Positions 1 to 9,947 of a stretch of 53,953 bases of DNA are shown here, in pieces (position 1 is the stretch's first letter; each line of letters begins with the position of its first letter). The stretch lies in the NCBI GenBank assembly GCA_905181785.1, contig CAJIZC010000028.1, forward strand, positions 1 to 53,953, read 5' to 3'. A program made the position numbers and the translations under genes. The DNA comes from an uncultured Candidatus Poseidoniales archaeon. Lineage in GTDB: Archaea; Thermoplasmatota; Poseidoniia; Poseidoniales; Poseidoniaceae. The notes under the pieces were generated by a model. That model was not told where the DNA came from, made no database searches, and was given only the letters and a program-made list of their open reading frames with translations.

Positions 1-2688
1 CGCTGCAAGGTCGATGCCTGCGTCAATAAACGCCTGATCGGTTGGCGCAAAGAGCGTGAACGGTCCGTCGCCTTGGAGCGTTTCCAACAGTTCGGCCTGG
101 ATCACGGCTGCAACCAACGAATCGTGAACACCTGTGCATTGAGCGGTGCGTGGAATGTTGTTGGGTGTGGACGTTGGACTCAGCACCTTGTCGATGACGT
201 GAATCACACCGTTGCTGGTGTTCACGTCCGCAAGCGTAACGTTGGCTCCGTTGACCATGACGCCGTCACCGACGGTGAAGGACAACGGTTGCCCGTTAAC
301 CGCCGCAGCGCTCATGCAGTCGGTGACCGCAGAGGCGGGAACTGCGCTGCCCACAACGTGGTAGAGCAGAATGTCGGTGAGAGCGGTTTTGCCGTCAGGC
401 GTGTCGAGCGCTGCAAGGTCGATGCCTGCATCAATGAACGCTTGATCGGTTGGGGCAAAGAGCGTGAACGGTCCGTCGCCCTGGAGCGTTTCCAACAGTT
501 CCGCTTGGATGACGGCTGCAACCAGCGAGTCGTGAACGCCTGTGCATTGAGCGGTGCGTGGAATGTTGTTTGGCGTTGCGGTTGGGGTGAGCACCTTATC
601 GATGACGTGAATCAAGCCGTTGCTTGTTGCAACGTCGGTGGCGGTCACGGTGGCTCCGTTGACCATGACGCTGTCGCCTACGGTGAAGGAAAGCGGGTTT
701 CCGTTCACGGTTGTGGCGGACATGCAGTCGGTAACGGCGGAAGCTGGAACCTCGCCTGCAACAACGTGGTAGAGCAAGATGTCGCTGAGGGCTGCTTTGC
801 CTTCTGGCGTGTCCAAATCTGCCAGAACAATGCCCGCATCAAGGAACGCTTGGTCCGTTGGGGCGAAGACCGTGAACGGGCCGTCGCCTTGGAGGGTTGG
901 CAACAATTCCGCTTGAATCACGCTGGCCACGAGGGAGTTGTGAACGCCAGTGCATTGAGCGGTGCGTGGAATATCGTCTGGTGTTGCGGTCGGGGTGAGC
1001 ACCTTGTCGATGACGTGGATGACACCGTTGCTGGTGTTGACATCTGCGAGCGTGACGGTGGCGTCGTTCACCATCACGCTATCGCCAACAGTGAAGGCGA
1101 TGGGGTTGCCGTTAACGGTGGTTGCCTTCAGGCACTCGGTTACAGCGGAGGAAGGAACGGCTCCAGCAACGACGTGGTAGAGCAAGATGTCAGAGAGGGC
1201 TGCTTTTCCTTCAGGGGTATCGAGGGCTCCCAAGTCAATGCCTGCGTCCAAGAAGGCCTGATCGGTTGGAGCAAAGAGCGTGAAAGGCCCAGCGCCTTGG
1301 AGCGTTTCGAGCAGTTCTGCTTGAACCACTGCAGAGACAAGCGAATCGTGAATTCCAGTGCATTGTGCCGTGCGGGGAATGTTGTTTGGGGTCTCAGAGG
1401 GCGTGAGCACCTGATCGATGACGTGGATTACACCGTTGCTTGTGGCAACATCGGGAATCGTGACCGTGGCGCCATTGACCATTACGGTTGTCCCAACCGT
1501 GAAGGCGAGGGGTTGGCCGTTCACGGCGGTTGCAGTCATGCATTCCGTCACAGCGGAGGAAGGAACCTCGCCCGCCACAACGTGATAGAGCAAGATGTCG
1601 GAAAGAGCAGCCTTGCCCTCAGGTGTATCAAGGGAGGCCAAGTCAATGCCCGCATCCGTGAACGCTTGATCTGTTGGAGCAAAGAGGGTGAAAGGCCCAG
1701 TGCCTTGGAGCGTCTCGAGGAGTTCTGCTTGGACCACAGCAGACACGAGCGAGTTGTGAACTCCGGTGCATTGAGCCGTACGTGGGATGTCCTTCGGCGT
1801 ATCGGATGGTGTAAGGACCTTGTCGATCACGTGAATCAAACCGTTGGTGGTCACAACGTTGGTTGCAACAACGGTTGCGTCGTTCACCATGACGGAATCT
1901 CCGACGGTGAAGGAAAGAGGTTGACCGTTGGCAGCGTCCGCCATCATGCAGTCGGTCACGTCCCCCGCTGCGACTTCAGCGGAAACGACGTGGTAAAGCA
2001 AAATGTCACTCAGTGTGACTTTGCCCTCAGGTGTGTCGAGTGCCCCGAGGTCAATGCCTGCATCTGCGAACGCTTGGTCGGTTGGAGCAAAGACGGTGAA
2101 CGGGCCTGCACCTTGGAGGGTGGCGAGCAAATCGGCTTGAACAACCGCAGCCACAAGAGAATTGTGAATGCCGGTCGTTTGAGCGGTTGCTGGAATGTCG
2201 AGCGTTGGTGGGGTAAGAACGGTGTCAATGACGTGGATGATTCCGTTGGATGCCAGCACATCAGCGGTGGTAACAGTAGCGCCTCCGACTGTGACGACGC
2301 CGTTGCTGACTCCGAAATTGACGTTCTGACCGTTGACCATCTGAGCGACCATTCCGTCGCTGACTGCGCTTGCCGGAACCTCGCCTGCAACCACGTGGTA
2401 GAGGAGAATATCAGTGAGGGTAGCGTTCTCTTCCGGAGTGTCAAAGTCAGCCAAATTGATACCGGCATCGGTGAAAGCTTGGTCGGTTGGGGCAAAGACA
2501 GTGAAGGGCCCTGTTCCTTGGAGGGTGGCCACGAGGTTGGCATGAGTGAGAGCGGCAACCAACGAGTCGTGAACACCGGTTGCTGCAGCGTTTGCTGGTA
2601 TGTCTTGAGTTTCGTCTGCGCTTGCTGTCAGGGGGAGGGCAGAGGCAAGCAATAGGGCAAGCGTTAGGTATACGGCAGCGGTTCTCAT
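1..2688 (-). CDS. Secreted multi-domain fasciclin (FAS1) repeat protein, 3' end outside the window
   Basis: The minus strand stays open from here to the left edge, so the C-terminus is missing. An N-terminal signal peptide (MRTAAVYLTLALLL..., cleavage probably after ASA) is followed by seven tandem FAS1 domains of about 136 residues (spacing 405-411 bp), the seventh cut by the edge. Each carries the family signatures GPFTVFAPTDQAF, DILLYHVV and NG(V/L)IHVID. FAS1 domains mediate adhesion and binding in secreted or cell-surface proteins; here an extracellular role is inferred. Repeats 3-6 each carry two cysteines (TAQC and xCM), repeat 1 none and repeat 2 only the second. An in-frame ATG at 2697 exists, but a TATA box centred about 28 nt before 2688 favours 2688 with a leaderless transcript. 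FAS1 identification is secure; the start and the missing C-terminal anchor are not. Confidence 0.9.
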   Translation of the reverse strand, partial: MRTAAVYLTLALLLASALPLTASADETQDIPANAAATGVHDSLVAALTHANLVATLQGTGPFTVFAPTDQAFTDAGINLADFDTPEENATLTDILLYHVVAGEVPASAVSDGMVAQMVNGQNVNFGVSNGVVTVGGATVTTADVLASNGIIHVIDTVLTPPTLDIPATAQTTGIHNSLVAAVVQADLLATLQGAGPFTVFAPTDQAFADAGIDLGALDTPEGKVTLSDILLYHVVSAEVAAGDVTDCMMADAANGQPLSFTVGDSVMVNDATVVATNVVTTNGLIHVIDKVLTPSDTPKDIPRTAQCTGVHNSLVSAVVQAELLETLQGTGPFTLFAPTDQAFTDAGIDLASLDTPEGKAALSDILLYHVVAGEVPSSAVTECMTATAVNGQPLAFTVGTTVMVNGATVTIPDVATSNGVIHVIDQVLTPSETPNNIPRTAQCTGIHDSLVSAVVQAELLETLQGAGPFTLFAPTDQAFLDAGIDLGALDTPEGKAALSDILLYHVVAGAVPSSAVTECLKATTVNGNPIAFTVGDSVMVNDATVTLADVNTSNGVIHVIDKVLTPTATPDDIPRTAQCTGVHNSLVASVIQAELLPTLQGDGPFTVFAPTDQAFLDAGIVLADLDTPEGKAALSDILLYHVVAGEVPASAVTDCMSATTVNGNPLSFTVGDSVMVNGATVTATDVATSNGLIHVIDKVLTPTATPNNIPRTAQCTGVHDSLVAAVIQAELLETLQGDGPFTLFAPTDQAFIDAGIDLAALDTPDGKTALTDILLYHVVGSAVPASAVTDCMSAAAVNGQPLSFTVGDGVMVNGANVTLADVNTSNGVIHVIDKVLSPTSTPNNIPRTAQCTGVHDSLVAAVIQAELLETLQGDGPFTLFAPTDQAFIDAGIDLAA

Positions 2689-2712
2689 AAGCAACATTTC
2701 ACCACGAACAGG

Positions 2713-2720
2713 TTATAAAA
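2713..2720 (-). promoter_or_regulatory. TATA box of the fasciclin gene
   Basis: On the minus strand this reads TTTTATAA. Its centre lies about 28 nt upstream of the ATG at 2688, the usual TATA-to-start distance in archaea, which suggests that transcription begins at or next to the start codon. Confidence 0.55.
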
Positions 2721-2884
2721 GGGTGTTTTTCAACTCCAAAGAAACACACTCGAAGCAGAAAGGAATCGAATCGCCTTCTGCTACAGGCCCGGTAGGCGGC
2801 GGCCAATCGATGAAATGGAGGGTTCCCCCCAATACGGGTTTTTCCGAGTTGTAAGGCAATATCCTCAAAAGCCCTTGACAAACG

Positions 2885-4885
2885 ATGCACCTCATGGTTC
2901 TAAGCGCATTGCCGGGTGTCGGCGAACGATTGGCAAAGAAAATCACCGCTCACTTTGGTGATGAAGAAGAGGCCCTTGCCTCGTTGCGTTGCGGTGATAT
3001 TGCACGCGTCGCAGAGATCGATGGTGTCTCTCCAAAGCGGGCCCTTTCGCTTGCTCGGCTTGTTGCTGGGGATTCGGGCTCGTTTCTTGCGACGAAGGAA
3101 GCGGAACGGTTGCACAAAAATATTCTCACCCACATCCAATCATACGCATCGGCTTCAGCCACCCGCCAACGGATGCAACTTTTGATGCCGGTTCAGGACC
3201 CAACCGCTCGGAGGGAAAAATCACAAGCTGCAATCAACTTCGCCAAGGCTTGCCCAGACCGCATGAACCAACTCACATCCATTCTCAAAACCCTTGGACA
3301 GACCCGCCACAGCACCGAGCGCTACGAACGGGTTGTTGTGAGCAAGGCACCGATGGAGCACCTCAAAAAATGGTGCAGGGTTCTGCAGCCAGGCGACGGT
3401 GAGACTTGGAAAGACTATACTGTGTTCAAGCTGGTTACATGGATCGGTGCCGGCGCACCCGCAAATCCTCCAAAGGGTTGGGTCGTTCTAGGTACGAACC
3501 CTTCGCCAGAAATGGTTGTGCCCGAACGGACGATTGACTGGTTCGCCAACAATCAACGGCCTCTCTCAGCGCTTGTGGCTCTGGTGGAAGACGCCCAGAA
3601 CGGCGATGAGGGTCAATCATTCCTTTCGGACATTCACGGTGCGGTGGCCGGCCTTGAACGTTTACCTGAATGGTTGAACAGCATTGAGGATCAAGGCGAT
3701 TTAGAAACCATTGCCGATGTCAAAGACCGGTTGTGGAAGATTGCAAAAGGGCTTGAAGCCACCGTCAATGACGAGGTGGCGGAAGCAATGAACAACGCCA
3801 AAATGAACCTCAGCGGGAGTGAACTCTTGGAGGCGCTGTCCGATGGAGCGGCGTTCCAGAGAAAACTCAAGCAGGCAACAAGCGAGGTCATCACCGACGC
3901 CATGGAAGCGGCAAAACAGCGGCTGGCCGTGGAACTCGAAGGCACAGGTGTTCGGGTCCCATACTCTATTTTCGCAAAGGATTGGCCTGCTAAGGTGGAT
4001 CGCAAAGTCATCGATGAATTGGACAACGCCTTGGGCGTCAACCTCGCATCAGGAGAAACTGAACGCATGTTGACGCTGGCCAAGAACCTCGGCCCGTTGC
4101 AGGCGAGGTGCGAGCAAGCCGTTCGAACGCTGATCGAACTCGACCAGTGGGTGGCTGTAGCACGCTGGGCCGTCGAGCACGGTTGCACCATGCCGGTGCT
4201 TGCCGAACACGGAATACACATCGAGCAGGGTCGACACCTGCTCTTGGGCGTGGAACCGGATGCTGTCACTTACGGGCTTGGTCAATGCGCTCTCAAAAAT
4301 GACCAACAATCTCTAGCGTTGTTGACTGGTGCGAACTCCGGTGGCAAAACAACCTTGCTTGAATTGCTTGCACACACCTGCATCTTAGCCCATATGGGCT
4401 TGCCAGTACCCGCTCAACACGCAGTGGTGGGTCAGGTCGAAGCCCTGCACATATTGGCAAAAGCAGGAGGCACTCAAAGCGCTGGTGCGCTTGAACAAAC
4501 CCTCGTTGAATTGGCAACAGTTGTCAGCGACCCAACACCAAAATTGATCTTGGCTGATGAACTTGAAGCGATTACAGAACCCGGCGCTGGTGCGCGTATT
4601 ATCGCAGGCATGTTGTTGGCTGCAGAATCCCAAAAAGACACCACAATGATGCTGGTCACCCACCTTGCACCTTCCATCATTGAGGCCACCGGGCGCGACG
4701 ATTTGCGGGTTGATGGAATCGAAGCCACTGGCCTCGATGCAGACTTAGAACTCATGGTTGACCGCACCCCGAAGCGGAACCATTTGGCCAGATCGACACC
4801 TGAACTCATCGTGAAGCGCTTGGTTGAACGAAGCGACGGTCATGCCCAGAACTTGTTTCGAGACATCTTAACGATGTTTCAGTGA
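2885..4885 (+). CDS. MutS-family (MutS2-like) DNA-binding ATPase with N-terminal helix-hairpin-helix
   Basis: 666 residues. The C-terminal part is a MutS-type ABC ATPase: Walker A GANSGGKTT near residues 482-490, a Q-loop/signature region (GGTQSAGALEQTL) around 530, and Walker B LILADELEA near 555 with the catalytic DE pair. The N-terminus (LSALPGVGERLAKKI) is a helix-hairpin-helix typical of non-specific DNA binding. The middle is long and helical, as in the lever/clamp of MutS2-type proteins. No mismatch-recognition domain of the bacterial MutS1 type (FxE motif) is visible, nor a Smr nuclease tail. A role in recombination or DNA-structure processing is therefore more likely than classical mismatch repair. 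An ATG at 2894 is an alternative start. It converges on the next gene with no base between the stops. Confidence 0.8.
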   Translation: MHLMVLSALPGVGERLAKKITAHFGDEEEALASLRCGDIARVAEIDGVSPKRALSLARLVAGDSGSFLATKEAERLHKNILTHIQSYASASATRQRMQLLMPVQDPTARREKSQAAINFAKACPDRMNQLTSILKTLGQTRHSTERYERVVVSKAPMEHLKKWCRVLQPGDGETWKDYTVFKLVTWIGAGAPANPPKGWVVLGTNPSPEMVVPERTIDWFANNQRPLSALVALVEDAQNGDEGQSFLSDIHGAVAGLERLPEWLNSIEDQGDLETIADVKDRLWKIAKGLEATVNDEVAEAMNNAKMNLSGSELLEALSDGAAFQRKLKQATSEVITDAMEAAKQRLAVELEGTGVRVPYSIFAKDWPAKVDRKVIDELDNALGVNLASGETERMLTLAKNLGPLQARCEQAVRTLIELDQWVAVARWAVEHGCTMPVLAEHGIHIEQGRHLLLGVEPDAVTYGLGQCALKNDQQSLALLTGANSGGKTTLLELLAHTCILAHMGLPVPAQHAVVGQVEALHILAKAGGTQSAGALEQTLVELATVVSDPTPKLILADELEAITEPGAGARIIAGMLLAAESQKDTTMMLVTHLAPSIIEATGRDDLRVDGIEATGLDADLELMVDRTPKRNHLARSTPELIVKRLVERSDGHAQNLFRDILTMFQ

Positions 4886-6694
4886 TTAACAAGTACGAGT
4901 CACATCTTCGCTGTACTCGTGCATTGGGGCTTGGAAGAGGTCATCACAGGTCCGGTACACGAGCGGTAAGGTGAGTTCTGAATTGGCCCAATTGACGCTG
5001 TAACCACCAGCTGCTGCTGGCGATGGAACGTAATCCCGACCGGTTTGTGTCATCGTGATGGTGATGGTTTCACCGGCTGCAATGAACACATCCATTGGCA
5101 TAAATTCCATCTTACCAAGAACGCTCGAAAACGCCACCAAGACTTCGCTTCCATCCCGTCCACCATCGGCAAACCGGAAATCCATGACCGCATGGCCAAG
5201 GTGCATGCCTGAGGAATCGGTCATGTCCAAGAAGGCGTGAGCCCCGTTGGCGGTGTGCGGGGTCACTGCGATGTGGAATGAAGGCATACCTGCGATGTAG
5301 ACGTCTTCTTCAAACGGCCCGTAACTCATGGTGATCGTTTCAGTGGTGGTCACCATGCCGGCTCCGCTTGGGCTGAGGTCGCCTCCACCGATGATGAGGT
5401 ACTCTGTATCCGGAGCGGGGTAAGTGGCTTCAAATCGCCATCCGCCTTGGTTGTCTTGCATTTCGACACCCAACGTAGGTGCTCGGCCTTCTCCTTTGAG
5501 GTACCAGTCGAACCAGTAGAGCATCTCATCCGCCCAATCCCAACGCAGTGTGTAAGGGTAAGCTTCGCCACCTTCGCCTGATGGCAGGGTGCTGTGGCCG
5601 GAAGTTCGATCCGGGTAGTCGTGGGCCCATTGGCCGGCGAGGGTCTTCACTTCGATGCCTGCATCTTCGACGATTTGATGGGTTGGGAACGCCATGTGTG
5701 GGTCTACGTTCCAATCCTGCATGCCTTGGATGATGTAGACCGAACCGTTGTAATTCTCGACAACACGGTCGAGGAAAGAGCGGGAAGTCCAGTAATCGTT
5801 ACCAGCATAATCAACCATACCACCGGTGAGGTATGCGGCGGGACCGTTGGCGTACCCTTGGATGTAACCTTCACAGAGGTTTTCGCTGTCTTCGGTGTCC
5901 CCGTCAACGCCGAATGAGCCATAGACGCCGTTGTGCATGATCATCCCTCGTGCCTCCATGCTCCCGTTGCGCCACATGAGTTCATGCACGCCGATAAGTC
6001 CAGACATTGGGACAATGGTGGCCAAGTGAGGGTTGCCAAAAGTGGCTGCTTGCCAAGGGGTTGAGCCGTCGTATGATTTTCCAATCAACCCAACATTGCC
6101 GTTGGACCAACCCTGACTACCGAGCCAAGTAACCGCAGCGTCAATGCCGCGTTGTTCATCGGTGCCCATCAGGTCCATGCAGTGATTGGATTCACCGGTG
6201 CCAAAGACCGAAACTTGAGCGACCCCGTAGCCGTGCGGAACGTAATTTTCAATCAGCATGCGACCAAGTCGGTCGGCTGGTGTGAGTGCGTCAACATCCC
6301 CGTCGTTGTAGTAAGGTCCAACTTCTGCGATGACTGGAACTTGACATGCATCTGACACGTTGCCTGCCTCCCAGTCACAACCTTCGATCACAGGAAGCCA
6401 AAGGCCGAGGTGAACTTCAGCGCCACCAGTGAGTCCCGCGCCACCGTCTGCGACGGTAATAGAGGGTACAGGGACGAACACGGAACGGACGGTATCGATA
6501 CCATAGGAGCCGTTGGTGGTTACCCGAGCGAAGACATCGCTTTCATCGTACATCATTTCAGTCCGGTCCCATGGGTCAGGATAGACATCGTAAGGTACCT
6601 CAACACCATCTTCGTCGATGGTTTGTTCGCCAAAACAACCTGACAAGCTGGTGGTGAGCAACACGAACAAAATAAGCCAAGGCCGCAGGTTCAT
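4886..6694 (-). CDS. Lipoprotein CocE/NonD-type hydrolase (X-Pro dipeptidyl-peptidase S15 family)
   Basis: 602 residues. The N-terminus ([20 protein letters not shown]) is a signal peptide ending in a lipobox-like LSGC, so the enzyme is probably exported and lipid-anchored. An alpha/beta-hydrolase core carries the S15 nucleophile motif GKSYDG (Ser about 207), an Asp in [10 protein letters not shown] (about 327) and a His in QWAHDYPDR (about 357). The C-terminal jelly-roll resembles PepX_C. Family members cleave Xaa-Pro dipeptides or hydrolyse esters/amides; the substrate cannot be told here, but peptide scavenging fits the neighbouring surface proteases. ATG 6694 is chosen because the open frame upstream offers only a TTG and no signal peptide. 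Thioredoxin lies 59 bp upstream on the same strand. Confidence 0.85.
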   Translation of the reverse strand: MNLRPWLILFVLLTTSLSGCFGEQTIDEDGVEVPYDVYPDPWDRTEMMYDESDVFARVTTNGSYGIDTVRSVFVPVPSITVADGGAGLTGGAEVHLGLWLPVIEGCDWEAGNVSDACQVPVIAEVGPYYNDGDVDALTPADRLGRMLIENYVPHGYGVAQVSVFGTGESNHCMDLMGTDEQRGIDAAVTWLGSQGWSNGNVGLIGKSYDGSTPWQAATFGNPHLATIVPMSGLIGVHELMWRNGSMEARGMIMHNGVYGSFGVDGDTEDSENLCEGYIQGYANGPAAYLTGGMVDYAGNDYWTSRSFLDRVVENYNGSVYIIQGMQDWNVDPHMAFPTHQIVEDAGIEVKTLAGQWAHDYPDRTSGHSTLPSGEGGEAYPYTLRWDWADEMLYWFDWYLKGEGRAPTLGVEMQDNQGGWRFEATYPAPDTEYLIIGGGDLSPSGAGMVTTTETITMSYGPFEEDVYIAGMPSFHIAVTPHTANGAHAFLDMTDSSGMHLGHAVMDFRFADGGRDGSEVLVAFSSVLGKMEFMPMDVFIAAGETITITMTQTGRDYVPSPAAAGGYSVNWANSELTLPLVYRTCDDLFQAPMHEYSEDVTRTC

Positions 6695-6753
6695 GGCTGG
6701 TGGGACACCGCGTGTTTTTTGAACGCATTGGTTCAATGCTGTGGCTGTTTGTT

Positions 6754-7134
6754 TCAATCGTCCGACTCTGCAGCTTCTTCTTGAGCCTTAATTTCAGCCC
6801 GTACTTCGTCCATGTCCAGGGTCCCCAATTTGGTCACTAGGTCCCGCAATGCATCTTCAGGCAAGGCACCAGGTTGCATGAAAACGCCAATCCCATCCTT
6901 GAATGCAATGGTCGTGGGAATGGAGCGGATGTTGAAGGCTTGAGCCAGTTGAGGCTCGGCTTCAGTGTCGATCTTCCCGAACACCACATCAGGGAATTCT
7001 TCGGAAACTCGATCATAAACTGGTCCGTATGCTTTGCATGGTCCACACCATTCAGCCCAAAAATCGAGCAAAACGATGGTGTTGTTCTCAACGGTATCTG
7101 CGAACTCTGGTTCTGTGAGGTTAACAGCAGCCAT
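6754..7134 (-). CDS. Thioredoxin
   Basis: 126 residues with a single thioredoxin fold. The active site WCGPC is at residues 29-33 (Cys30, Cys33), preceded by the usual DFWAE, and the cis-proline loop is SIPTTIAF. It is a cytosolic thiol-disulfide reductant: no signal peptide is seen from this start. The acidic C-terminal extension of about 20 residues is not part of the fold. In-frame ATGs at 7161 and 7212 exist. The start at 7134 gives the standard family N-terminus and lies about 30 nt below an AT-rich GATATTGA element. Confidence 0.93.
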   Translation of the reverse strand: MAAVNLTEPEFADTVENNTIVLLDFWAEWCGPCKAYGPVYDRVSEEFPDVVFGKIDTEAEPQLAQAFNIRSIPTTIAFKDGIGVFMQPGALPEDALRDLVTKLGTLDMDEVRAEIKAQEEAAESDD

Positions 7135-7160
7135 ATCACCCTGCGTGAAACGGAGGTTCA

Positions 7161-7181
7161 TCAATATCACCGCATAATATT
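7161..7181. promoter_or_regulatory. Candidate divergent promoter region between thioredoxin and amidohydrolase genes
   Basis: The 87-bp gap between two divergent starts contains two AT-rich elements. One is GATATTGA on the minus strand (7161-7168), about 30 nt before the thioredoxin ATG. The other is the near-palindromic ATAATATT (7174-7181), lying 43-45 nt from both start codons. Either could place TFB/TBP for one or both genes. Assignment is by spacing only. Confidence 0.35.
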
Positions 7182-7221
7182 GCGCCGACGAGTTCATGTG
7201 CCCACACCTCAACGCCCATCC

Positions 7222-9942
7222 ATGCGAATCATTCGTGGTGCCGCCGTGGCCATGTTCTTGCTGATGCTCCTGCCAAGCCTAACCTTAGCCTCGGTACAGG
7301 AAACAAACGCCACTCAAGGCAGAGAAACGACGATTCAAGTTTCGGAATTATTCATCAGTCCAAACAATTTAGTCTCAAACGAAACTTCCCAAAACGTCTA
7401 TGGCGCTGTGGACTGGAACGCTGACGGTGAATTTGGAAAGTACTCAGACCAGTTCATCGAAGTGTGGAACAACGGCGCCACTGCTGTCGATGTTTCCGAT
7501 TGGCAAATCTCAGTTACAAGCGGCAGCCCACCTTGCCAGTTGGCTTGGAACACATCGATTCCTGCGGACGGAAGAATCTCGATCTTCAGCGCCGACTCCG
7601 GCATCTTGCTGTCTTACTTTGACGGCGACACGGTCACCATCAGCGACACAAGCGGTGCGGCAGTGGATTCAATGTCCTACCCTGCTCAAGATTCGTGGTA
7701 TGGCCAATCATACGTCGAAGACGACAACGGCGCCCTTTCGAAGGTGTCTCCTACACCCGGATGGGGGCCTGGAGGCGCAGATTCGACCACCGCAATGAAC
7801 ATCGTTCGATGCTACAACATCCCAGAACCTGCAACCAGCAACGCTTTCCTGCTCAAAGGTAGAGTGGTCACAATGGATGGTGAGAGCAACGTCTTGAACC
7901 AAGGCAACGTCATGGTCCGCGATGGAAAAATTACCGGCGTTTGGTCCACTGGATCCTCCATCCCAAGCGGTGTGGATTTGACCGATGTCCCAGTGATTGA
8001 AACCGAGGGCACCATCTACCCCGGTTTGATTGACCTCCACAACCACATGCATTACAACCACATTCCGTTGTGGGACTTTGAAGTCCACCTCAATGACAAT
8101 CAAAAATCCGCTGAAGGCGGCTACACAAACCGTGGCCAATGGGGCGACAATTACGATTACGGGCCAAGCATCACTTGGAACAAAGGCAATGTCCAGAACA
8201 ACAACCGATGGGGCATGGCAACTGAGCAGATGAAGTACGCAGAAGTCCAAGCCATCGCTGGCGGTGTGACTGCGGTTCAAGGGTCACCCTCTGGCAACGA
8301 TGCATGGGACAGCACCCTTTCTCGCAACGTCGAACTCTACAACTTCGGTCAAGATAACATCCTCACATGCGCCGTTTGCGAATGGTACAAATCCTCCTAC
8401 AACGCAGACGGAAAGATTGCTGACTTCGCTGACGGCGACCTCGAGGCTTGGTTCATTCACCTTTCCGAGGGCGTGGACCAAACCAGCAGAGATGAATTCG
8501 ATTTGCTGAATCAAAAAGGATTGTTAGCTCAACCAACGGTTGTCATCCACGGCACCGCCTTAACGCCATCTCAGTTTGGAGAAATGGCGGCCGTGGGCTC
8601 AAACCTCGTGTGGTCACCGCTCTCCAACCTGTTGTTGTACGGAAACACAACCGATGTTCGAGCTGCTGACAACGCTGGCGTTCAAATCTCCCTCGCACCT
8701 GACTGGGGCCCAAGTGGCTCAAAGTCCAACCTTCACGAACTGAAGGTAGCAGACATGTGGAACCGTGAAGTGATGAACACCCACTTCACGAACTACGAAC
8801 TGGCTGAAATGGTAACTTCAAACCCCGCTGCTGCAGCAAAGTGGCAGAACTATGTTGGTCAAATCAAGACTGGAATGGTGGCAGACATGGTGGTCATCGA
8901 TACCTTCCATGACGACCCATACCGAAATCTGATTGAAGCGGTAGACGCTGATGTTCGACTGACACTCGTTCAGGGCAAAGCGCTCTTTGGAGATCAAGAC
9001 ATCATGACGACCCTCAAAGGCGATGATTGGGAACCAATCACAGGTGGCGGTGTGTCCAAGGCCATTGACATCACCTCAACTGCTGTTGTCGATGGTTCAC
9101 AGACCTGGGCGAGCATTGAAGCAGATCTGGCCATGGCCATGCGCAACGACCTTTCGGACATCCGAGAACACTGGTCTGAAGTCTCGGAAATGACAAGCGA
9201 TGCCGAAGTTCAGGCTTACCTCGACACCACGTTTGACGGCGATTACAGGGACGAAGTTTCTCACCTGAAAAGCATGGAAGTGGATCCAATCTTCACCACC
9301 GGTGATGAGCGTTTCTTTGATGTCATCAACCGCTCGTCGTGGGCCAACACCCACATTGATTTGACCAAACTCTACGATTACTATGCAGTGGCAATGGACG
9401 CTGATGGCGACCGAACTGGCGCTGAAGTCACCCTTCCTCAAGACACTGGAAACACGGGTGGAACCACTGGTGGCAACGACAACGGCGGGACGGACACCGG
9501 TGGAAACACAGACGGTAACACCGGCGGCAATGACGGCACAGGCACCGGCGGTACCACGGACACCACCACTGAACCAGGCAACAGCGATGGAACCACCATC
9601 GACCTGTGTGAAGATGGCACCGCACCTCCTTGCATAACAAATCCAAACGCAGGAGAATCTGATGATGCGAATTCCGATACCGATGGCGCAAGCAGCGAAG
9701 GCACCAAGCAGAAGGCAACCTTTGCTCTCTTTGCGATCATTGGCGTAATGGGCGTTGGTTTGTTCCTAATCAGCAAAACAGGCGGGGATGAATTAAACCT
9801 CGCTGAAGAAGCGAAAATCGAGAAGATTTGGGACGCCGATGAACTCGAGCCTGAAATTCCTGAAGCGGATATGTCTGAACCGGAATTTGTACCCGCACCA
9901 CCTCCAATTGAGGCACCAAGCGCTGACGAAAAGGAAGAGTGA
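7222..9942 (+). CDS. Surface-anchored amidohydrolase with N-terminal lamin-tail domain
   Basis: 906 residues. A signal peptide (MRIIRGAAVAMFLLMLLPSL) precedes a lamin-tail-like beta domain (about 30-165: WNNGATAVDVSDW, then SWYGQSY and a PTPGWGPGG end). The amidohydrolase core (about 200-600) has the metal-binding HNHMH motif near residue 272 (after GLIDL), further His in WFIHLSEG and VVIHGTAL, and an Asp in SLAPDWG. A long Gly/Thr/Asn/Asp-rich linker (about 740-790), one transmembrane helix (about 831-850) and a short acidic cytoplasmic tail follow. The catalytic domain is thus displayed outside the cell. The family hydrolyses C-N bonds in imidazolonepropionate-, cytosine- or dipeptide-like substrates; the actual substrate is unknown. 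The open frame extends upstream, but the signal peptide sets the ATG at 7222. Confidence 0.82.
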   Translation: MRIIRGAAVAMFLLMLLPSLTLASVQETNATQGRETTIQVSELFISPNNLVSNETSQNVYGAVDWNADGEFGKYSDQFIEVWNNGATAVDVSDWQISVTSGSPPCQLAWNTSIPADGRISIFSADSGILLSYFDGDTVTISDTSGAAVDSMSYPAQDSWYGQSYVEDDNGALSKVSPTPGWGPGGADSTTAMNIVRCYNIPEPATSNAFLLKGRVVTMDGESNVLNQGNVMVRDGKITGVWSTGSSIPSGVDLTDVPVIETEGTIYPGLIDLHNHMHYNHIPLWDFEVHLNDNQKSAEGGYTNRGQWGDNYDYGPSITWNKGNVQNNNRWGMATEQMKYAEVQAIAGGVTAVQGSPSGNDAWDSTLSRNVELYNFGQDNILTCAVCEWYKSSYNADGKIADFADGDLEAWFIHLSEGVDQTSRDEFDLLNQKGLLAQPTVVIHGTALTPSQFGEMAAVGSNLVWSPLSNLLLYGNTTDVRAADNAGVQISLAPDWGPSGSKSNLHELKVADMWNREVMNTHFTNYELAEMVTSNPAAAAKWQNYVGQIKTGMVADMVVIDTFHDDPYRNLIEAVDADVRLTLVQGKALFGDQDIMTTLKGDDWEPITGGGVSKAIDITSTAVVDGSQTWASIEADLAMAMRNDLSDIREHWSEVSEMTSDAEVQAYLDTTFDGDYRDEVSHLKSMEVDPIFTTGDERFFDVINRSSWANTHIDLTKLYDYYAVAMDADGDRTGAEVTLPQDTGNTGGTTGGNDNGGTDTGGNTDGNTGGNDGTGTGGTTDTTTEPGNSDGTTIDLCEDGTAPPCITNPNAGESDDANSDTDGASSEGTKQKATFALFAIIGVMGVGLFLISKTGGDELNLAEEAKIEKIWDADELEPEIPEADMSEPEFVPAPPPIEAPSADEKEE

Positions 9943-9947
9943 GCCGC

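Noticed and set aside
73-2655. An 860-codon open frame on the plus strand opposite the fasciclin gene
   Set aside because: Its translation is rich in Cys, His, Trp and Asn with no recognisable domain, while the minus strand gives seven clear FAS1 repeats. The repeats and codon bias keep the opposite frame open.
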